Of a DNA stretch of 64,000 bases, positions 11,417 to 24,060 are shown one piece after another. Within the stretch, counting starts at the first letter, position 1; each line of letters starts with the position of its first letter. The position numbers were made by a program, and so were the translations under genes. The notes under the pieces were generated by a model. It did no database searches and was not told where the DNA came from. It worked only from the letters and a program-made list of their open reading frames with translations. Source of the DNA: Podospora bellae-mahoneyi (lineage: Eukaryota; Ascomycota; Sordariomycetes; Sordariales; Podosporaceae); NCBI RefSeq assembly GCF_035222275.1, contig NC_085886.1, forward strand, positions 434,001 through 498,000, read 5' to 3'.

Positions 11417-13718
11417 TCAAAGCCACTCCTGCTGCTGCTGCTCCCCCCTACAACCCAAACCCAAACCCACCTCCTCCACAACCCGCCTCCTACTCTCCAA
11501 CATCTCCACCCCTTCCACCCCCGCCCCAAAATCCAAAATCAAGATCTTTGGATCCTGCCCCGAACTCACAATCCTCCTATAATCACTCTTCGCGCTCAAA
11601 ACCCAACTCGAATGCCACTTTGGAAAATCCAACAGCGGCTGCCCCGTCTCCATATCCCAAACCTTGATGTCGCTATCATAGCTCCCGCTCACCAGCCGTC
11701 CCGACACAGAGTCCACGTACAGGCTCCTGACAAGGTTATCATGCGCCTTCATCTCCCTGACACACTCTCCCGTGTTGGCGTCCCAGATCCGGATGATCTT
11801 GTCGTTGCCCGCAGACGCGATCCACCTCCCGTCTTCGGAAAACTGGCTGCACGCCAGGCCCTTGGTGTGCCCGACGAATTCTTGAATGTTTTTGCCCGAG
11901 TCAATGTTCCAGAGCTTGACCTTGAAGTCGCCGCTGCAGGAGACGATGGTGTTGCCCCGCATTTGGACTGCGTTGACGGGGCCCGAGTGGCCGCGGAGCT
12001 GCTTGATCAGGGCGCCTGTTGCGCGGTCCCAGACACAGATGGAGATGTCCTTGCTGCAGGTGACGATGTGCTTGTCGTCAAAGACGAGATCCAAAACAGC
12101 GGCCGAGTGGTGGGCTAGTTTGCGGATGGGGCGATAGCCGGAGCGTATGCTGTAGACGATGCAGGTCGCGTCCGAGGAGCCGGTGACGAGGATTTCGTCG
12201 TCGTACTGGAGGCAGAGGATGGAGGCTTTGTGGTGCATGGAAGGGGAGAGGATGGTGGGGACGGAGTGGTGAGCGCGGACTGTGGCGCGGGGGAGACCGT
12301 CGGGCCCAGGAGTCGGGTCGAGGTCGGGGAGGTGAGCGTAGTGAATTGGGTTGCCGCTGGGGTCGTAGACGATGGAGAGGGCGGGATCGTTGACCACTTC
12401 CGGGGGACCGATGACGAGTTTGCAGGCGTAGGTGCGCATATCCCAGACCCGGATGGTGCGGTCGCGAGATCCGGTGATGATTTTGTCTCTGTTGTTCGGT
12501 TAGCTGAGCCACAAGATGAAAGACAAGAAGCAAAACATACTCATCGAATTGCAGGCAATAAATGCTGTCGGTGTGACCGTTCAAGTACACCGGGCGAGCC
12601 TTGCCCTCTTTCCAGTTGCGATCGAGCTGCTCCTTGGCCCTGTATATGTTCTTCCAGTCATTCCCGGGGTGAACAAACGGAACTCCCAAACCACTCCCGG
12701 GCTGGATACTTCCACCCGTGGCATAAGCCGTCGTCTTTTCCCGCAAGAACGACTCCCGCCAGACATGCCGGTTCTCGACAACATGAGCCCAGCGCTTGTT
12801 GACCAGACTGGCCGTCCCCAAAGTCGGGCCATCGAGCTCGGCGAGGATAAGAATAGCCAGCTCCGTTGGCAGCTGCGAGATAAAGTCAACCTTGACAATG
12901 TCGGTCTTCTCGCTGCTCCCATAGGATGACAGCTCGCCCTTGGAGCCACCACCCGCATCGATCTCGGAGGAGCTTGTCAAGGCAATTCCGATGCCGCTCT
13001 CGCTGTCACCAAAGAAATCATCATCGAGCCAGCTCGGGTGCGGCCTCTGGAACTCCATAAACTCGTATCCTTGCCTACCACTGCAGGCAATGGCTGCCGC
13101 CGCTTGCCTCGCAGCAGCACCCGTGTTGCGCGGGATAATGGGAGGCTGCCCGCCGGACCCGGGGACGGGGAAGGTCGGCGATTGGATGGTCGCGAGATCA
13201 TGTCCAAAGGCGCGCTCACCATGACCGGTGTACAGCACCCTCGAATGGCGATGGAAGCTTGTGGCTTGCCGCAGGCGGTGCCATGTGGAGTGAGACGTGG
13301 CAGGTCGGTCGCAGTTTGGCGGGGACGAGCTCAGAAAGGGGGACTTCGAGTCGTGGCTGTCTGTGGAAAAGACTGTGGAAGCGGGGATCGAGGTGCGCCG
13401 GTGCATGAAGCCTTTGACGTTTGTTTTGAAAGAGACAGAAGCCCGTCGAAGCATCCTCTTGATGTTTCCCTGGTGCGGTGCCTTGGAGGAGCCGGGTGCT
13501 CCGTCGTGGTCATGCACATGGACATGTTCCCGCCCGGAGAAGCCGTGGCTCCTGCTCTTCTCCAGAGACAGGCGAGCAAAGTCTTCATAACCATTGTCCT
13601 CCAGCGCCAACAATCCCGAATCCTGTCGCGCCGCAAACGACATGCTCACGCCTCGAGCGCGCGACGACACCGGGTGCGCCGAGTTGCGCCTAGGGCGAGT
13701 GGATGACTGGGTGGACAT
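11417..13718 (-). CDS. F-box/WD40-repeat protein, putative SCF E3 ligase substrate receptor
   Basis: Exons 13718-12541 and 12488-11417, with a 52-nt intron (GTATGT...AACAG), give 749 aa. The N-terminal 270 residues are Ser/Pro-rich and probably disordered. An F-box follows at about 278-323 (ISQLPTELAILILAELDG with the LVNKRW core). From about residue 378 there are about seven WD40 repeats; the splice junction lies inside the first one, between LQFDE and DKIITGSRD. Proteins of this design bind Skp1 through the F-box and present substrates, often phosphorylated ones, on the WD propeller for ubiquitination. The target is unknown; the layout is like Met30/Pop1/beta-TrCP but I cannot assign orthology. 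The C-terminal 35 residues are Glu/Gly-rich. Confidence 0.9.
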
Positions 13719-15773
13719 GATGACGGACGCTTGGGAGAATGTAATGCGGAGGAAAACGAAGCGGATGGGTCAAGCCGACGTGTGTTACGGCTTGGGCGTC
13801 GTCGTCGTCGTCCTCGTCCTCGTTGTCGAGCAGAGAAACGGCAGAACCGAGGGGCAGGCTCGAGCCCGTATCCGTAGTGGAAGCCGATTAGTGGTGATGG
13901 AGCGGTCTGCGTGATGCGCCGGCTCCCAAGGTTCTCTCTGTGATGACTGACTGACTGCCCTTGCCCTCGTAACGGTGACTTGACGATGGGCAACCTGTGT
14001 CCCCTGATATGATATGCTCGCTCGCTCCCCTATTTACGGATGTCACTCTCCCTCGGTCGCGGTGGCGGATAGCGAACGGGTAGGTCCCTGAACAATTTTT
14101 CAGGGTCGAAGGGTCGAATCGAGAAGGTCGGGACGTCCTGGTTGGCAGGGCCTTGCATGGGCAGACCAGTGGGGACGAACGGATTTGAGCGATAGTGTGC
14201 CTTGATCTCCGGGGGGCGAACTGGCACTGGGCAACGAGAAACTTGGAAAGGGGGGGTAATGGATGATCGACTTTCTGTTGGTCCTGTCTCTCTCCAATCT
14301 GTCTGTTGCGACGCAGGGCTGGAATCTCCGAGTCAGGGCAGGCTGAGCTGTTTCTTTGTCTACGGCAGGGGAAACAACATCGACAACAAAGGCATTTAAC
14401 GACGGACGGGTAGATTAAAAATGTAGGTGAGATTGCAGAGGACAGAAAAGAAAGAGGGCTGATGAGAGGCGTGTGCGGCACCTGAAGAAGACTGCTTCTG
14501 TTTTGGTTGTCTTGGACTCTTGTTGGGGGGGACTCAGGTGCGGCACGGCCGGTGCTGTGGTCCAGGCTCAGGGCTTGGACTTGGCTCTTGGCAGTGCTTG
14601 TTTGGCCGGGTGACCAGAGAGATTCTGCAGATGGAGGAACGGGATACGAATACTTCATAAGCATCAAGGGATGCTGCCAGGTTTACATTTTCTGTTTTGG
14701 AATCTACAGGCGGTGAGATGCGTGCTACAAAAGCGCGGTCGCTGATGTTTATTTTGTTTGTTTGTTGACGTTATGCTGTTGTTGCCTTCAAAGTTAGCGA
14801 TGGGGAGGCGGGGCTGGAAAAGGCCAATGTGACGAGATCGGTAGCGATGCAAATCATTTATCCAAAACGGTAACTCTACACTACAAAAGACCATTTGGTG
14901 TCTTTGCAACACTCAGGGTCTTCAGGGTTCTCCAAGCCGCTCAGTTCTCGCTTTCCAGGTGCTTGCGAAACTGTATGTCTACACTAACTTTCTGGTAAAA
15001 CAGATCCAGCTGGGTGCCCGAAGCCACGAGGTGGTGGCCTTGCTCAAACGGCTGCGAAAACCTTGAACAATGGGGACATCCTCCCGTCTTTTTCTCGCCA
15101 GCGCAGACAAGAAAGAGTTCCCGGAGTGGCCGTTCCCTTTCTTCAGGAGCAGCACACCGCTTTGTTATTTTGTTGATTCCGTTCTGGAAGCTGGTTGGTG
15201 GTTGAGACACATCTTCCTGCACGTCTCACCGATACCAGAGCCACATTCAAGCCTCTCTTTGGTCCTCCTCAACCCCGCCATGGCCCATCGAAGTGAGGCG
15301 GGGAGCTGAACTTCAGCCAACGACCTTCCCCAGATTTGCTCAGCCGCAATCCCGGACAACGGCCCACAACATCCTTCCACAAGGTCATCCCTGGAACACC
15401 ATCTTGCAGTCTCATTCTGGTGGGGTCTTGATCTTGGACGTCATTGCTTTGATTTCTTCTTTTATTTGGCAGCCGACACTTCGTACCAAGATGCGCTGTC
15501 TTCGGGAGTTGTCGACGCTGACATCATTGGACAAGATGCCATTCCAAGCTGGATTGCGGGATATCTGGCCGCCACCAATCAGCCTTCAGGGACACTACCG
15601 CGGCGTGATTATGTCAGGCCTGAGGAGCCTTCACATGATTCCACTTTGCCCATCACCAGTTCAATCCGCTGACTTGACCCCTCACAAGTGACGACGGCGT
15701 CAAGAAGCTGCCGTCAGATTGCAGCAAGATCATCATTAGCAAACCAGTTCTTGAATCTTTCACTTAACACACA
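13719..15773. other. Intergenic, probable 5' regions
   Basis: About 2 kb between divergently transcribed genes (F-box gene leftward, epoxide hydrolase rightward). Open frames here, such as minus 14667-13888, are Ser/Pro/Arg-rich and have no recognisable domain; they look like 5' UTR or chance frames. I see no RNA gene or transposon. Confidence 0.5.
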
Positions 15774-16940
15774 ATGGCCACGACTTCAAGTGCCTTTCCT
15801 CCGCTTCCTCTACCTGATGGCATCATCGAAGACTACATCGACTGCACATCATCTTGTGGTCTAACCTTCCATGTGCTCAAAGCAGGAAAACCAGGGAAAC
15901 CCCTCGTTTTATTCACCCACGGCTACCCGGAGCTGGCCTACTCATGGCGCAAAGTTCTACCCGCCGTTGCCGAAGCAGGCTACTTTTGTGTGGCTCCAGA
16001 CCAGCGTGGATACGGCCGAACAACTGGGTGGCCTCGGAGAAACTTTGAAGATACCGACCTGGCAGAATGGTCTCTGACAAATCTAGTGCGCGATTTGGTG
16101 TGTCTGGTTTACAAGTTGGGATATACCCAAGTACGTAGCATCGTTGGGCATGACTTTGGCGCTGTGAGCGCTGCCGTGGCGGCCTTGATACGGCCAGACA
16201 TGTTTCTCTCCACGGTTCACATGAGCCACCCTTATTACCCCCCTTCAACTCCCCCTCTCAGTAGCCTGAAGAGCGGAAAAGATATACACACGGATTTGGC
16301 TGCTCTTTCTCCGCCGAGAAAACATTACAAGTGGTACAACTCAACTGCTCCGGCTGCCAAGGATTGGGACGTGCCACCCCAAGGGCTTGAGGCCTTCCTC
16401 AGAGGCTATTTTCACCTCAAGTCGGCCGACTGGGAGAAGAACGAGCCCTATCCACTGGATGCCTGGACTGCGGACCAGTTGGCAAAAATGCCAGAGTACT
16501 ACATCATGCGCCGAGACCAAACAATGCCAACGATGGTCCATGAAAACATGGTGGGAGAGGATGTTTCCAAGACCGAAAGGTGGCTGAGCAAGGACGAGAT
16601 GGAGCTCTATTGTTCTGAGTGGAAGCGAACTGGCTTCCAGGGCGCTCTGAACTGGTATCGAGCACAAACCGTGGGGGTCCAGGACAACAAGAAGGCTGCA
16701 GGTGACATGTGGCTATTTGCTGGAAAAAAGATTGAGGTTCCGGTTGCATTCATCAGCGGAGTCAAGGACTGGGGAAACTACCAACGACCTGGAGCTCTCC
16801 AAGGGTACGAGAACGAGGAATGGGTCAAAAACGGAATGTTCAGAGGCGCGACGTTGGTTGAGGGGGCTGGACACTGGGTACAGCAAGAGCAGCCGGATGC
16901 TGTGATTCGGGAGATTCTCAAGTTCCTCCAGTCCCTGTGA
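15774..16940 (+). CDS. Alpha/beta hydrolase, epoxide-hydrolase-like
   Basis: A single exon of 388 aa. The oxyanion-hole motif HGYPE is at 49-53. The nucleophile elbow is GHDFGA with Asp127, and the catalytic histidine is His367 in GAGHWVQQEQP near the C-terminus. An Asp nucleophile with HGxPE is the signature of soluble epoxide hydrolases and related dehalogenases, which open epoxides to diols through an ester intermediate. The cap region (about 190-300) contains tyrosines that may activate the epoxide. No signal peptide is evident, so the enzyme is probably cytosolic or peroxisomal. The start is chosen because it is the first ATG of the frame and gives the family's usual length. The physiological substrate is unknown. 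Confidence 0.88.
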   Translation: MATTSSAFPPLPLPDGIIEDYIDCTSSCGLTFHVLKAGKPGKPLVLFTHGYPELAYSWRKVLPAVAEAGYFCVAPDQRGYGRTTGWPRRNFEDTDLAEWSLTNLVRDLVCLVYKLGYTQVRSIVGHDFGAVSAAVAALIRPDMFLSTVHMSHPYYPPSTPPLSSLKSGKDIHTDLAALSPPRKHYKWYNSTAPAAKDWDVPPQGLEAFLRGYFHLKSADWEKNEPYPLDAWTADQLAKMPEYYIMRRDQTMPTMVHENMVGEDVSKTERWLSKDEMELYCSEWKRTGFQGALNWYRAQTVGVQDNKKAAGDMWLFAGKKIEVPVAFISGVKDWGNYQRPGALQGYENEEWVKNGMFRGATLVEGAGHWVQQEQPDAVIREILKFLQSL

Positions 16941-18647
16941 TCGACTTTGTTCTGGAAGCAGATCGAAGGACTCCCTTCCGCCGCCTTCGCTTGCGGCTGA
17001 TGTTTGAAAGCCGGACCTTGCCATCAAGCCGAGGATATCGTGTCTTCCATGCACATCTCAAAAAACTCACCGTTGGTGGGGGGGGGGGAGGGGTGGTCAA
17101 GAACGAGCCGATAAGTCCGACCTTCAACAAAGAAACAGCGAAGAATTTGCAACCACATCGTCATCACGGCCTGGATGGAGACACGCCGAACACGGAATGC
17201 GTATATTGCTTTAATATCGGAGCGGACGGAGGTCCCACCCGCCAGGTCAGGACGAGGTTCTAGAAAGGAATTGGTTGTTCTCTGCAGGAACGGCTCATAT
17301 CGAGGCAATATGTGCAGATGACCGCAGAATCCTCATCTTCTGTATAGCCCGGTTTGCCTCTTCTGCCAAGGTTCATTGCAAGAAAGTCTGATAGGATGCT
17401 ACAACGTTGGCGCAGCTGTGTAAGCGCCCGCAGACTGAATATATCGTCACATGGCCAACGGGAAACAACAACATGTGTTGAACAAGTCTGTCACGGAGCC
17501 GCAAAGTCGGTACTTTGAATTTATCCCCATCCCCCGTCTCATGCACACGTTGTCGGGTGACGCCCCTCGTGCGAGCTGCTTGTGAGCCTGCATTCTCACT
17601 CACCAGCCGCCTTCGAGAAATGTTCTACTTCAACAATAGAGTTACTATTGTAGCTGGCCAAGGCGGGTGGCTAGTGATACAGTTGCCTCTTGAGGTTGCC
17701 ATGGACAATGAGCCTGAATTTGAACTGGACATCATGGGCAGCAATACCTCACTCCCATCCCGCGATGATACCAAACCTTAGTCGACAACACCACTCTAGC
17801 GCGGCTCTCCCAACTCGTGATTCGGGAATTGGAGCTGTCACCGACTCGCACGCCGTCGACCGTTAGGAAAGGCCCACAGGAACTGTGTTGTACGCAGCAG
17901 TGTCAAGGTGAACGGGAAGGGGTACTCCGGGCCCAATGCGGAAGGCATACGCCGTCTTATGCCGAATCAGACAAGACCAGGTTGGTGGAACCTTGGCGTA
18001 ATACAACCTTGACGAGAATCGCTACCGCTTTTAGGGCTGTAAAGTACGGTAGTCGCCCTGCGGGTTGCGGGGAGGCACGTGGAAAACTTGGTCGAACCCT
18101 CCCCGTCCCCGGATCCCGTTCTGGGGAGCCTTGTCCCTGTCCCCCCATTTTGCTGGTTTTTGCTCGAGCGTGGCAGGGCTTGGGGTTCCAAAGAAGGTTC
18201 TCACCTGTGAGCCTCCCACTGTCTCTTGTTGTTGGGCATAGGACGGCTGATGTCTTGACTGCGACACTGTAATTCAGCCGAAAGCCATCAAACCCCACAG
18301 AGTTACTAAATCTCGGCTTCTTTTGTTCCATGGCCAATGCTAGTTCGGGTTCTCGCCGAAGCACGGATGCTTCCATTGTTCGTTGACACGTTATGCTGGA
18401 CGCCACGCCGTGACAATGACCAGAACCAAACGACACAGGCATGGTAGCTCTCAAAGAGAGATAGCTGCGGACAGAACCAAATGGCCGAGAAGCATGGGGT
18501 TGATCTGGAGGATCCACGGGGGTCAGAAGAGGATAAAAGATGGCTGATCGCCCTTCCAGAGGTGAAAGGTCTCGGGTAGTCAGTCGTCAAGGAGCCAGCA
18601 GGATATCTCACTTCATATAGTTGAGTATACCGAATCTCACGATCAAG
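16941..18647. other. Intergenic, promoter of the DUF1996-CBM1 gene
   Basis: About 1.7 kb with no recognisable gene. A G tract occurs near 17080. A TATA-like ATAAAA lies near 18533, about 115 bp before the DUF1996-CBM1 start codon, and is a plausible core promoter. The short open frames here have no domain. Confidence 0.45.
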
Positions 18648-19933
18648 ATGCACTCCCGCAACGTCCTCGCCGCCGCCGTGGCGTTGGCTGGCGCCCCGAG
18701 CGTCCATGCCGTCCTTCGATTCTCGTGCTCAGAGCTTGTGACCGAGCGTCTCGATCCGTATGTCTTTTTTCGGACCAGCCATGAGCAGGTTGAGTGCTAA
18801 CAGGTCATGACAGCCTCGTCTTCCCAGGTGCTATGCAGTCTCCTCACGTCCACCAGATCGCCGGTGGCAACATGTTCAACGTGACCATGGACCCCAACAG
18901 ACACAACATTGGCGAGGAGGCCACCTGCACAACCTGCACCTTCTCTGAGGATTTCTCCAACTACTGGACGGCCATCCTTTACTTCCGTGCCCGCAACGGC
19001 ACCTTGATCCGGGTCCCGCAGCGGCCCAACATTGACTTTGACGGTGCCCGTGGCGGCGGTATGACCGTCTACTACACGGCCACCTATCAAAACCACAAGC
19101 CCACCGCCTTCCAGCCCGGCTTCCGCATGATTGTCGGTAACCCCATGTACCGCACCCAGGCCGAGGCGTCTCGCTACCGCCAGATGACCTTCACCTGCCT
19201 CGAGACCCTCTCGACCCGCACCGGCGAGACCACCGAGATGCCCAAGCAGCCCTGCAGAGAGGGCATCATGTCCAACGTCCGCTTCCCCACCTGCTGGGAC
19301 GGCAAGACTCTCGACCCCCCCGATCACTCCTCCCACGTCGCCTACCCCAGCAGCGGGACCTTTGAGTCAGGCGGCCCCTGCCCCGCCTCCCACCCCGTCC
19401 GCATCCCCCAGCTATTTTACGAGGTCCTCTGGGACACCCGCCGCTTCAACGACCGCAGCCTCTGGCCCGAGGACGGCTCCCAGCCGTTTGTCTGGTCGTA
19501 CGGCGACTACACCGGCTACGGCACCCACGGCGATTACGTCTTTGGGTGGAAGGGCGACTCCCTCCAGCGTGCCATGGATGCCAACTGCGACTTTTACTGC
19601 CCTCAGCTCAAGACGCAGAGCATTGCTACTGGTAACCAGTGCAGACAGAACCAGAAGGTGGCCGAGAACATTGACGGGCCGTTTGATCGTTTGCCTGGGA
19701 ATGTGGAGATTACCGGGCCTCAGCCTGGGGCTTCCAACCCTAATCCTGGGAACGGCGGCGGTAGTACCCAGACTCCTGTGCAGCCTACTCCTGTGCCCAA
19801 CCCTGGGAATGGTGGCGGCTGCAGTGTTCAGAAGTGGGGACAGTGCGGTGGTCAGGGGTGGAGCGGGTGCACTGTTTGCGCTTCGGGGTCGACTTGCCGG
19901 GCGCAGAACCAGTGGTATTCTCAGTGCTTGTGA
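18648..19933 (+). CDS. Secreted DUF1996 protein with C-terminal CBM1 cellulose-binding module
   Basis: Exons 18648-18757 and 18814-19933 (56-nt intron, GTATGT...GACAG) give 409 aa. Residues 1-21 look like a signal peptide (…PSVHA-VLRF). The DUF1996 body starts with [15 protein letters not shown], includes [12 protein letters not shown], the [15 protein letters not shown] block and a CWDGK block, and ends with [17 protein letters not shown] Gly/Asn/Pro/Thr linker (about 340-372) leads to a fungal CBM1 at 373-409 with its expected cysteines and planar aromatics (QWGQCGG-like core, WYSQCL end). The CBM1 implies binding to crystalline cellulose, so this is probably a cell-wall-targeting secreted protein; the catalytic role of DUF1996, if any, is not known to me. 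Two paralogues without CBM1 lie at 56140 and 57890. Confidence 0.92.
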
Positions 19934-20156
19934 GGGCCCTTGTTTCCTGAGTGAGAGGATAATCACGGGAATGAGAAGGGGAAGAGAGAGAGATTTATTG
20001 TAAATAGTACCCTTGTGTGTCGTACATGGTAAACCTTGAAAAGACAGAAACTCGCATACAGTCATCCATCATCATCACGATGACTTTTATATTTAACCAG
20101 GTTGTTGTTGCAACTCACCCTTTTCACTCACCTTTGTCCCATCATCGGAAAAAAAA

Positions 20157-22442
20157 TCAAATCCCAGAATCGGTCTGCACGATCGGATCCCTGTTGTCCC
20201 ACTTCCTCCAGCTCTCACATCCCAACTGCACGGGCAGCAAATCCCCGTTGTAATCGGGTATCTCCCTCGGCCTGACCACAAGCTGCAGTGCCAGCCCTGT
20301 TTTTTTTTTGTCAGCCTCAAACAAAAACAAAAAAAGAAAAAAAAAAAAACAGAAGGGGGGTTAACTGACCAGAACTAGCATGCCAAGCAATATGGCAATG
20401 CATCAACCACGCCCCCGGATTATCTGGCTTAAACGCCAGAGCAAGATACCCGCCACTGGGCAACAGCGCTGTATCCCGTCTGGCAGGGTTGTCGAATTTA
20501 AAGTCCCTGGGAGAGTTGACCGGATCGTAAGGTTTCCAGTCCTGGTTGAGGATTACAAAATCAGAGCCGTGGAGGTGGATGGGGTGCCCGGTGGGGATGG
20601 CGGTGAAGTTGGGGTCCGGGTTGAAGAGGAAGGAGCCGTCTACGATTAGGTAGACGAAGCCGTAGGATTGTTCGACTTTTGACAAGTGTCAGCTAGGTTG
20701 GTTGGGCTGGGTGAGGGAAACGGGTGTTCAAATGTGGTTAAGGGGGGAAAGCGGGACTTACATCTGGTGATGGAAGAAAACGGCGGGTTGGTAAACGGGT
20801 CGAGGATGGTCGGCATGCTGAAATTCACCCAGAGTGGTTGGGAAGTCGGGCTGTTGGCTAGGAGCCAGTGTTTGAAGGGCAGTTGGGGGTATAAATCCGG
20901 GTTGGCCTTCTTTTCATACCCGGCCGTGAATGACCCGCGGGAGACGTCGTTGCTGGGTTTGGCGGACACCTCCCAGGGGACGATGGGGACGAGGCGGTCT
21001 TGGCTGATGTGGGATTCGTCGATGCAGGTGTCGTTTACGCCTTTGTGCTTGACCGAGGTTGAGTCGGGGTAGGGGAGCTTGGGGGCGCCTTCGTAGGCGA
21101 TGAAGGAGGTTGTTTCTTTGACCTGCGTGAACTCGCCTTTTTGGTTCTTGCGGAAGGCGCTGCAGCCGGCTGCGGGGGTGGTGCGCATCCAGTAGAGGCT
21201 GGGCTCTTGGTTGGCTTCTACCACGACGGTGTAGCGCTGACCTGGGAGAAGGTTAGTAGTTGTCTGGTGAAGGAGGAGGTTAGGTACGCACCAATGCCCA
21301 GCAAAAGCGAGGTTGTGGTGTAAGGCTTGATGGCAACCAGGTCACTGGCTATCACAGTCATGGTGTGGTTGTCGATGGAAAAGACAAAGCTTGATGCAGC
21401 AGATCCGTTGATCAGTCTCAGCAGATGTTTTTTGCCTGGTTTAAACATGGTCTTGAAGTAGTTGTTCGTCCATTTCCCATTGGATTGTTTGAAGGCTCCG
21501 ATGCCGTTAACGACAATGTTGTCGGCCTTGGGAGGGGTCTCGTTGCCGCAGTCGTAGGCCTCACAGTTGAAGGCGGCAAACGAAGTGTTGTAGAGCCAGT
21601 CAGCGACCATGATGGGACCATTGTCAATATCCCACTCGGCACTAGTTGGGCCGTGAATAATGAGTGGACCAGCCACGCCGTCGGGATATTGAAGAGAATA
21701 GTGTGAGTGATACCAGGTATGTCCGTACTGCGTCGCTCGGAACTCGTACGTGTATTCCTCGCCATACGCGATTGGACATTGAGTGACACCGTTGACGCCG
21801 TCCATGTCGTTGCTGTAAAGCTGACGGAGGCCGTGCCAGTGGATGGTAGTCCCATTGTCGCGATACTTGTTTCTGACATGGACGACAATCTTATCACCCC
21901 AGCAGGCCTCAATGATGGGCCCTGGATAGGTGCCGTTCAGAGCTACTCCGTTGATCTTGGGTTGACCATCGGGCCTAAGGTCAGCTTGGTCGACGGTGAG
22001 CCAGTACTATTGAGCACGTTAGCAATTATATCATGGCCAATGCAGAACACAAGATATCAACTTGCCTCTCGTGTTATGCCAAAGGGGGTTGTAACTTCGT
22101 CTGTACAATCATGAGCAACTGCAGTGTCAACAAGGGGCTGGATGTGGAAGATATACAATCATCATTGATGTCGTAGTCTTTGAACTTTACACGTCTCTGC
22201 CAGCATGTCCTGGAGATATTATTGCATGGCTTGTACCCATTGTATTTGAGAGCGGGATAGACACAGTCTCTAACTGGATCGATCCGTGGACTGTAGGCGC
22301 CTGCAAAGTCGGCCGCGCTGTATGTTGCGGGGGGAGTAGGCACGAACAGAGGCTGTTGAGATGAAAAGAGGGCGTCGAAAGGAGAAAACGAGGTGAAAGC
22401 AGCATGGCTGAGGAAGTCGAGACATGTTTTGAGGAATCCCAT
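20157..22442 (-). CDS. Laccase (multicopper oxidase)
   Basis: Six exons (22442-22157, 22100-22066, 22006-21292, 21241-20762, 20675-20370, 20296-20157) give 653 aa. All four copper signatures are present: HWHG (163-166), WYHSH (205-209), HPIHLHG (536-542) and HCHIAWH (598-604), with T1 Cys599. The residue ten after this Cys is Leu, a non-coordinating axial position. The protein ends in DSGI, the C-terminal plug typical of ascomycete laccases. Intron 2 (22065-22007) begins GCAAGT, a GC-AG intron; using GC keeps the frame and gives the expected TREYWLTVD sequence. The N-terminus is hydrophobic but not a textbook signal peptide, so the first exon start is less certain. It oxidises phenols with reduction of O2 to water, probably outside the cell. 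It is convergent with the DUF1996-CBM1 gene (223 bp apart). Confidence 0.92.
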
Positions 22443-23450
22443 CTTGTAAGAGTCAAGATGAGAGTTGTCCGGGTCGTTCTTCTGTCTACCATGAGGATTC
22501 CACCCTCACTTAAGTGCAGGCAAGTAGGGCCTGATGTAGCCCAGCCATCCGTGAACCCGTCATTTTGGCGATAATCGGCCGGAACTCGAAGCGACTTCCA
22601 GCTGCGTCTAGAGCGAATCACAACTGATAAAGCTATGCCATGATGATCCTTCTGGCTTGACTGTGCATGAAGAACATGGTGTTATCGTTTGCGGTTGACG
22701 CGCCTTTGTTCATCTTTGATTCGTTATCTGGTGTGAAATGGCAGTCCATGCAAGCCGTGTCGAGGATGTTGTGCGCATCTGTCTGAAAGTGGAAGCTATC
22801 GACATCGAGGGACAGCTGAGCTGAGGGTAGGGAGGAGCTGAGGCGGGTGGCGGCCAGTCAAAAGTGATGGTGGTTCTGTAAGAGAGGTAGGGTTTGGCCA
22901 ATGCTGTGAGATGCCACATCACCCACTTCTAACTCTTGACAGGAGGAGAAGAAAGTGCTGATAGTTGGCATCGTGCAGGAGGTTGCATTTGTCGTACTGA
23001 CTCCGACTCGAATGACGGGTTTCGGCCCGGTGTTCGGGTATTGCATTTCCGATGAAGGTTTTATGCCCAGATTCCCTCTAGGCGTAATTTGTAGGGAGAG
23101 TCGAGGGCTAGTTATTTAGGAGCTGAACTCAATTAGCGGCGTTTAGGACTTAGAACAATATAGTTGAATTTATTTCAATAATCTATAGTGGCCTTAAGGT
23201 CCTTAAATCTGTTCTTTTACTTATGTATTTATTTATGGTGAATGGAAACACATTTTATCTCCGAAAAATAAAACCTAGTAGAAAAAAGAGCTTATGTAAT
23301 AAAAAAAAGAGAGCTCCCAACTTGACACGGAAGGAATTATGTTGTCCCACCATTTTTATATCTTCCTCCACTTCTGATCAGTGGTGCTGAATATGTCTAA
23401 TGTTTTGTTAGCCGAAATCACCAGGGCCGCCGCCTTGGGGGTGACGAACG
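22443..23450. other. Intergenic, entry into repeat-rich island
   Basis: Laccase upstream region followed by an AT-rich block (about 23090-23350) that contrasts with the GC-rich genes to the left. No gene recognised. The composition change marks the left edge of the accessory region. Confidence 0.45.
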
Positions 23451-23479
23451 GTAGGTAATTTTTTCCATTGACGAGTGCG

Positions 23480-24060
23480 CTGTTGTTGTGGTAAAACTCA
23501 GTCTGGGAAACTCCAATGTCAGTAATTTGTGATTTCTCGAATCATGAGTGGCAATAAAAGGCTGTGTAGCGGCATACCACATACCAAGATGTGGGTGCAT
23601 TTGGTAGGCCAAATGCCCAAAGAGCTGTTCGGAATTGGGCAAATCCCAGATGATGCTCCAGCCCCCTATGCTCAAGACCCGGCAATAACCCCTTCCCCCT
23701 CCCTGACGCCCACCCACACCCCGGCGACCACCATGACGCCGATGAGACTGCAGCAGGTCGCCGACTCCACATTTCAAACCAGGTCCAGGGGCACCGAACC
23801 TCCTGTCTTTACCGGCCGAGGCCACGGAACGTCCCGCGACCAACAAGACGAATACACTAACTGGCGTTCCCTCCTGAGGGTTAAGATATAACGACGGACG
23901 TCTTTAGAGAGTCTATGCGTTTATCTGAGGCCCTAAAGCAAGGAAGGTCACTATACTCCCAGTGTATCTTATCAAGCTTGCAGACCTGGCCGGGGTAACG
24001 GACCGCAGTAAGGTGGACGCCCTTAAGAGTAAAGTGAATGATGACCTATAGAATATCGGG
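23480..24060 (+). mobile_element. Possible degenerate retroelement gag-like fragment
   Basis: A 120-residue frame (23529-23891) ends at a TAA inside what reads like a continuing domain: a PPVFTGRGHG stretch, then DEYTNWRSLLRVKI, and after the stop the other frames still give plausible helical sequence up to about 24049. The order (Pro/Thr-rich segment, then a TG/DEYTNW-type helix) resembles fungal retrotransposon gag, but the match is from memory and weak. It could also be an unrelated decayed gene. Confidence 0.22.

Noticed and set aside
13888-14667. 259-codon minus-strand frame upstream of the F-box gene
   Set aside because: Ser/Pro/Arg-rich, in the expected 5' UTR/promoter, no domain.
22066-22442. 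Laccase first exon read through as a 122-codon protein
   Set aside because: Splicing at GTATAT to TACAG continues the conserved laccase N-terminus; the read-through tail is intronic.
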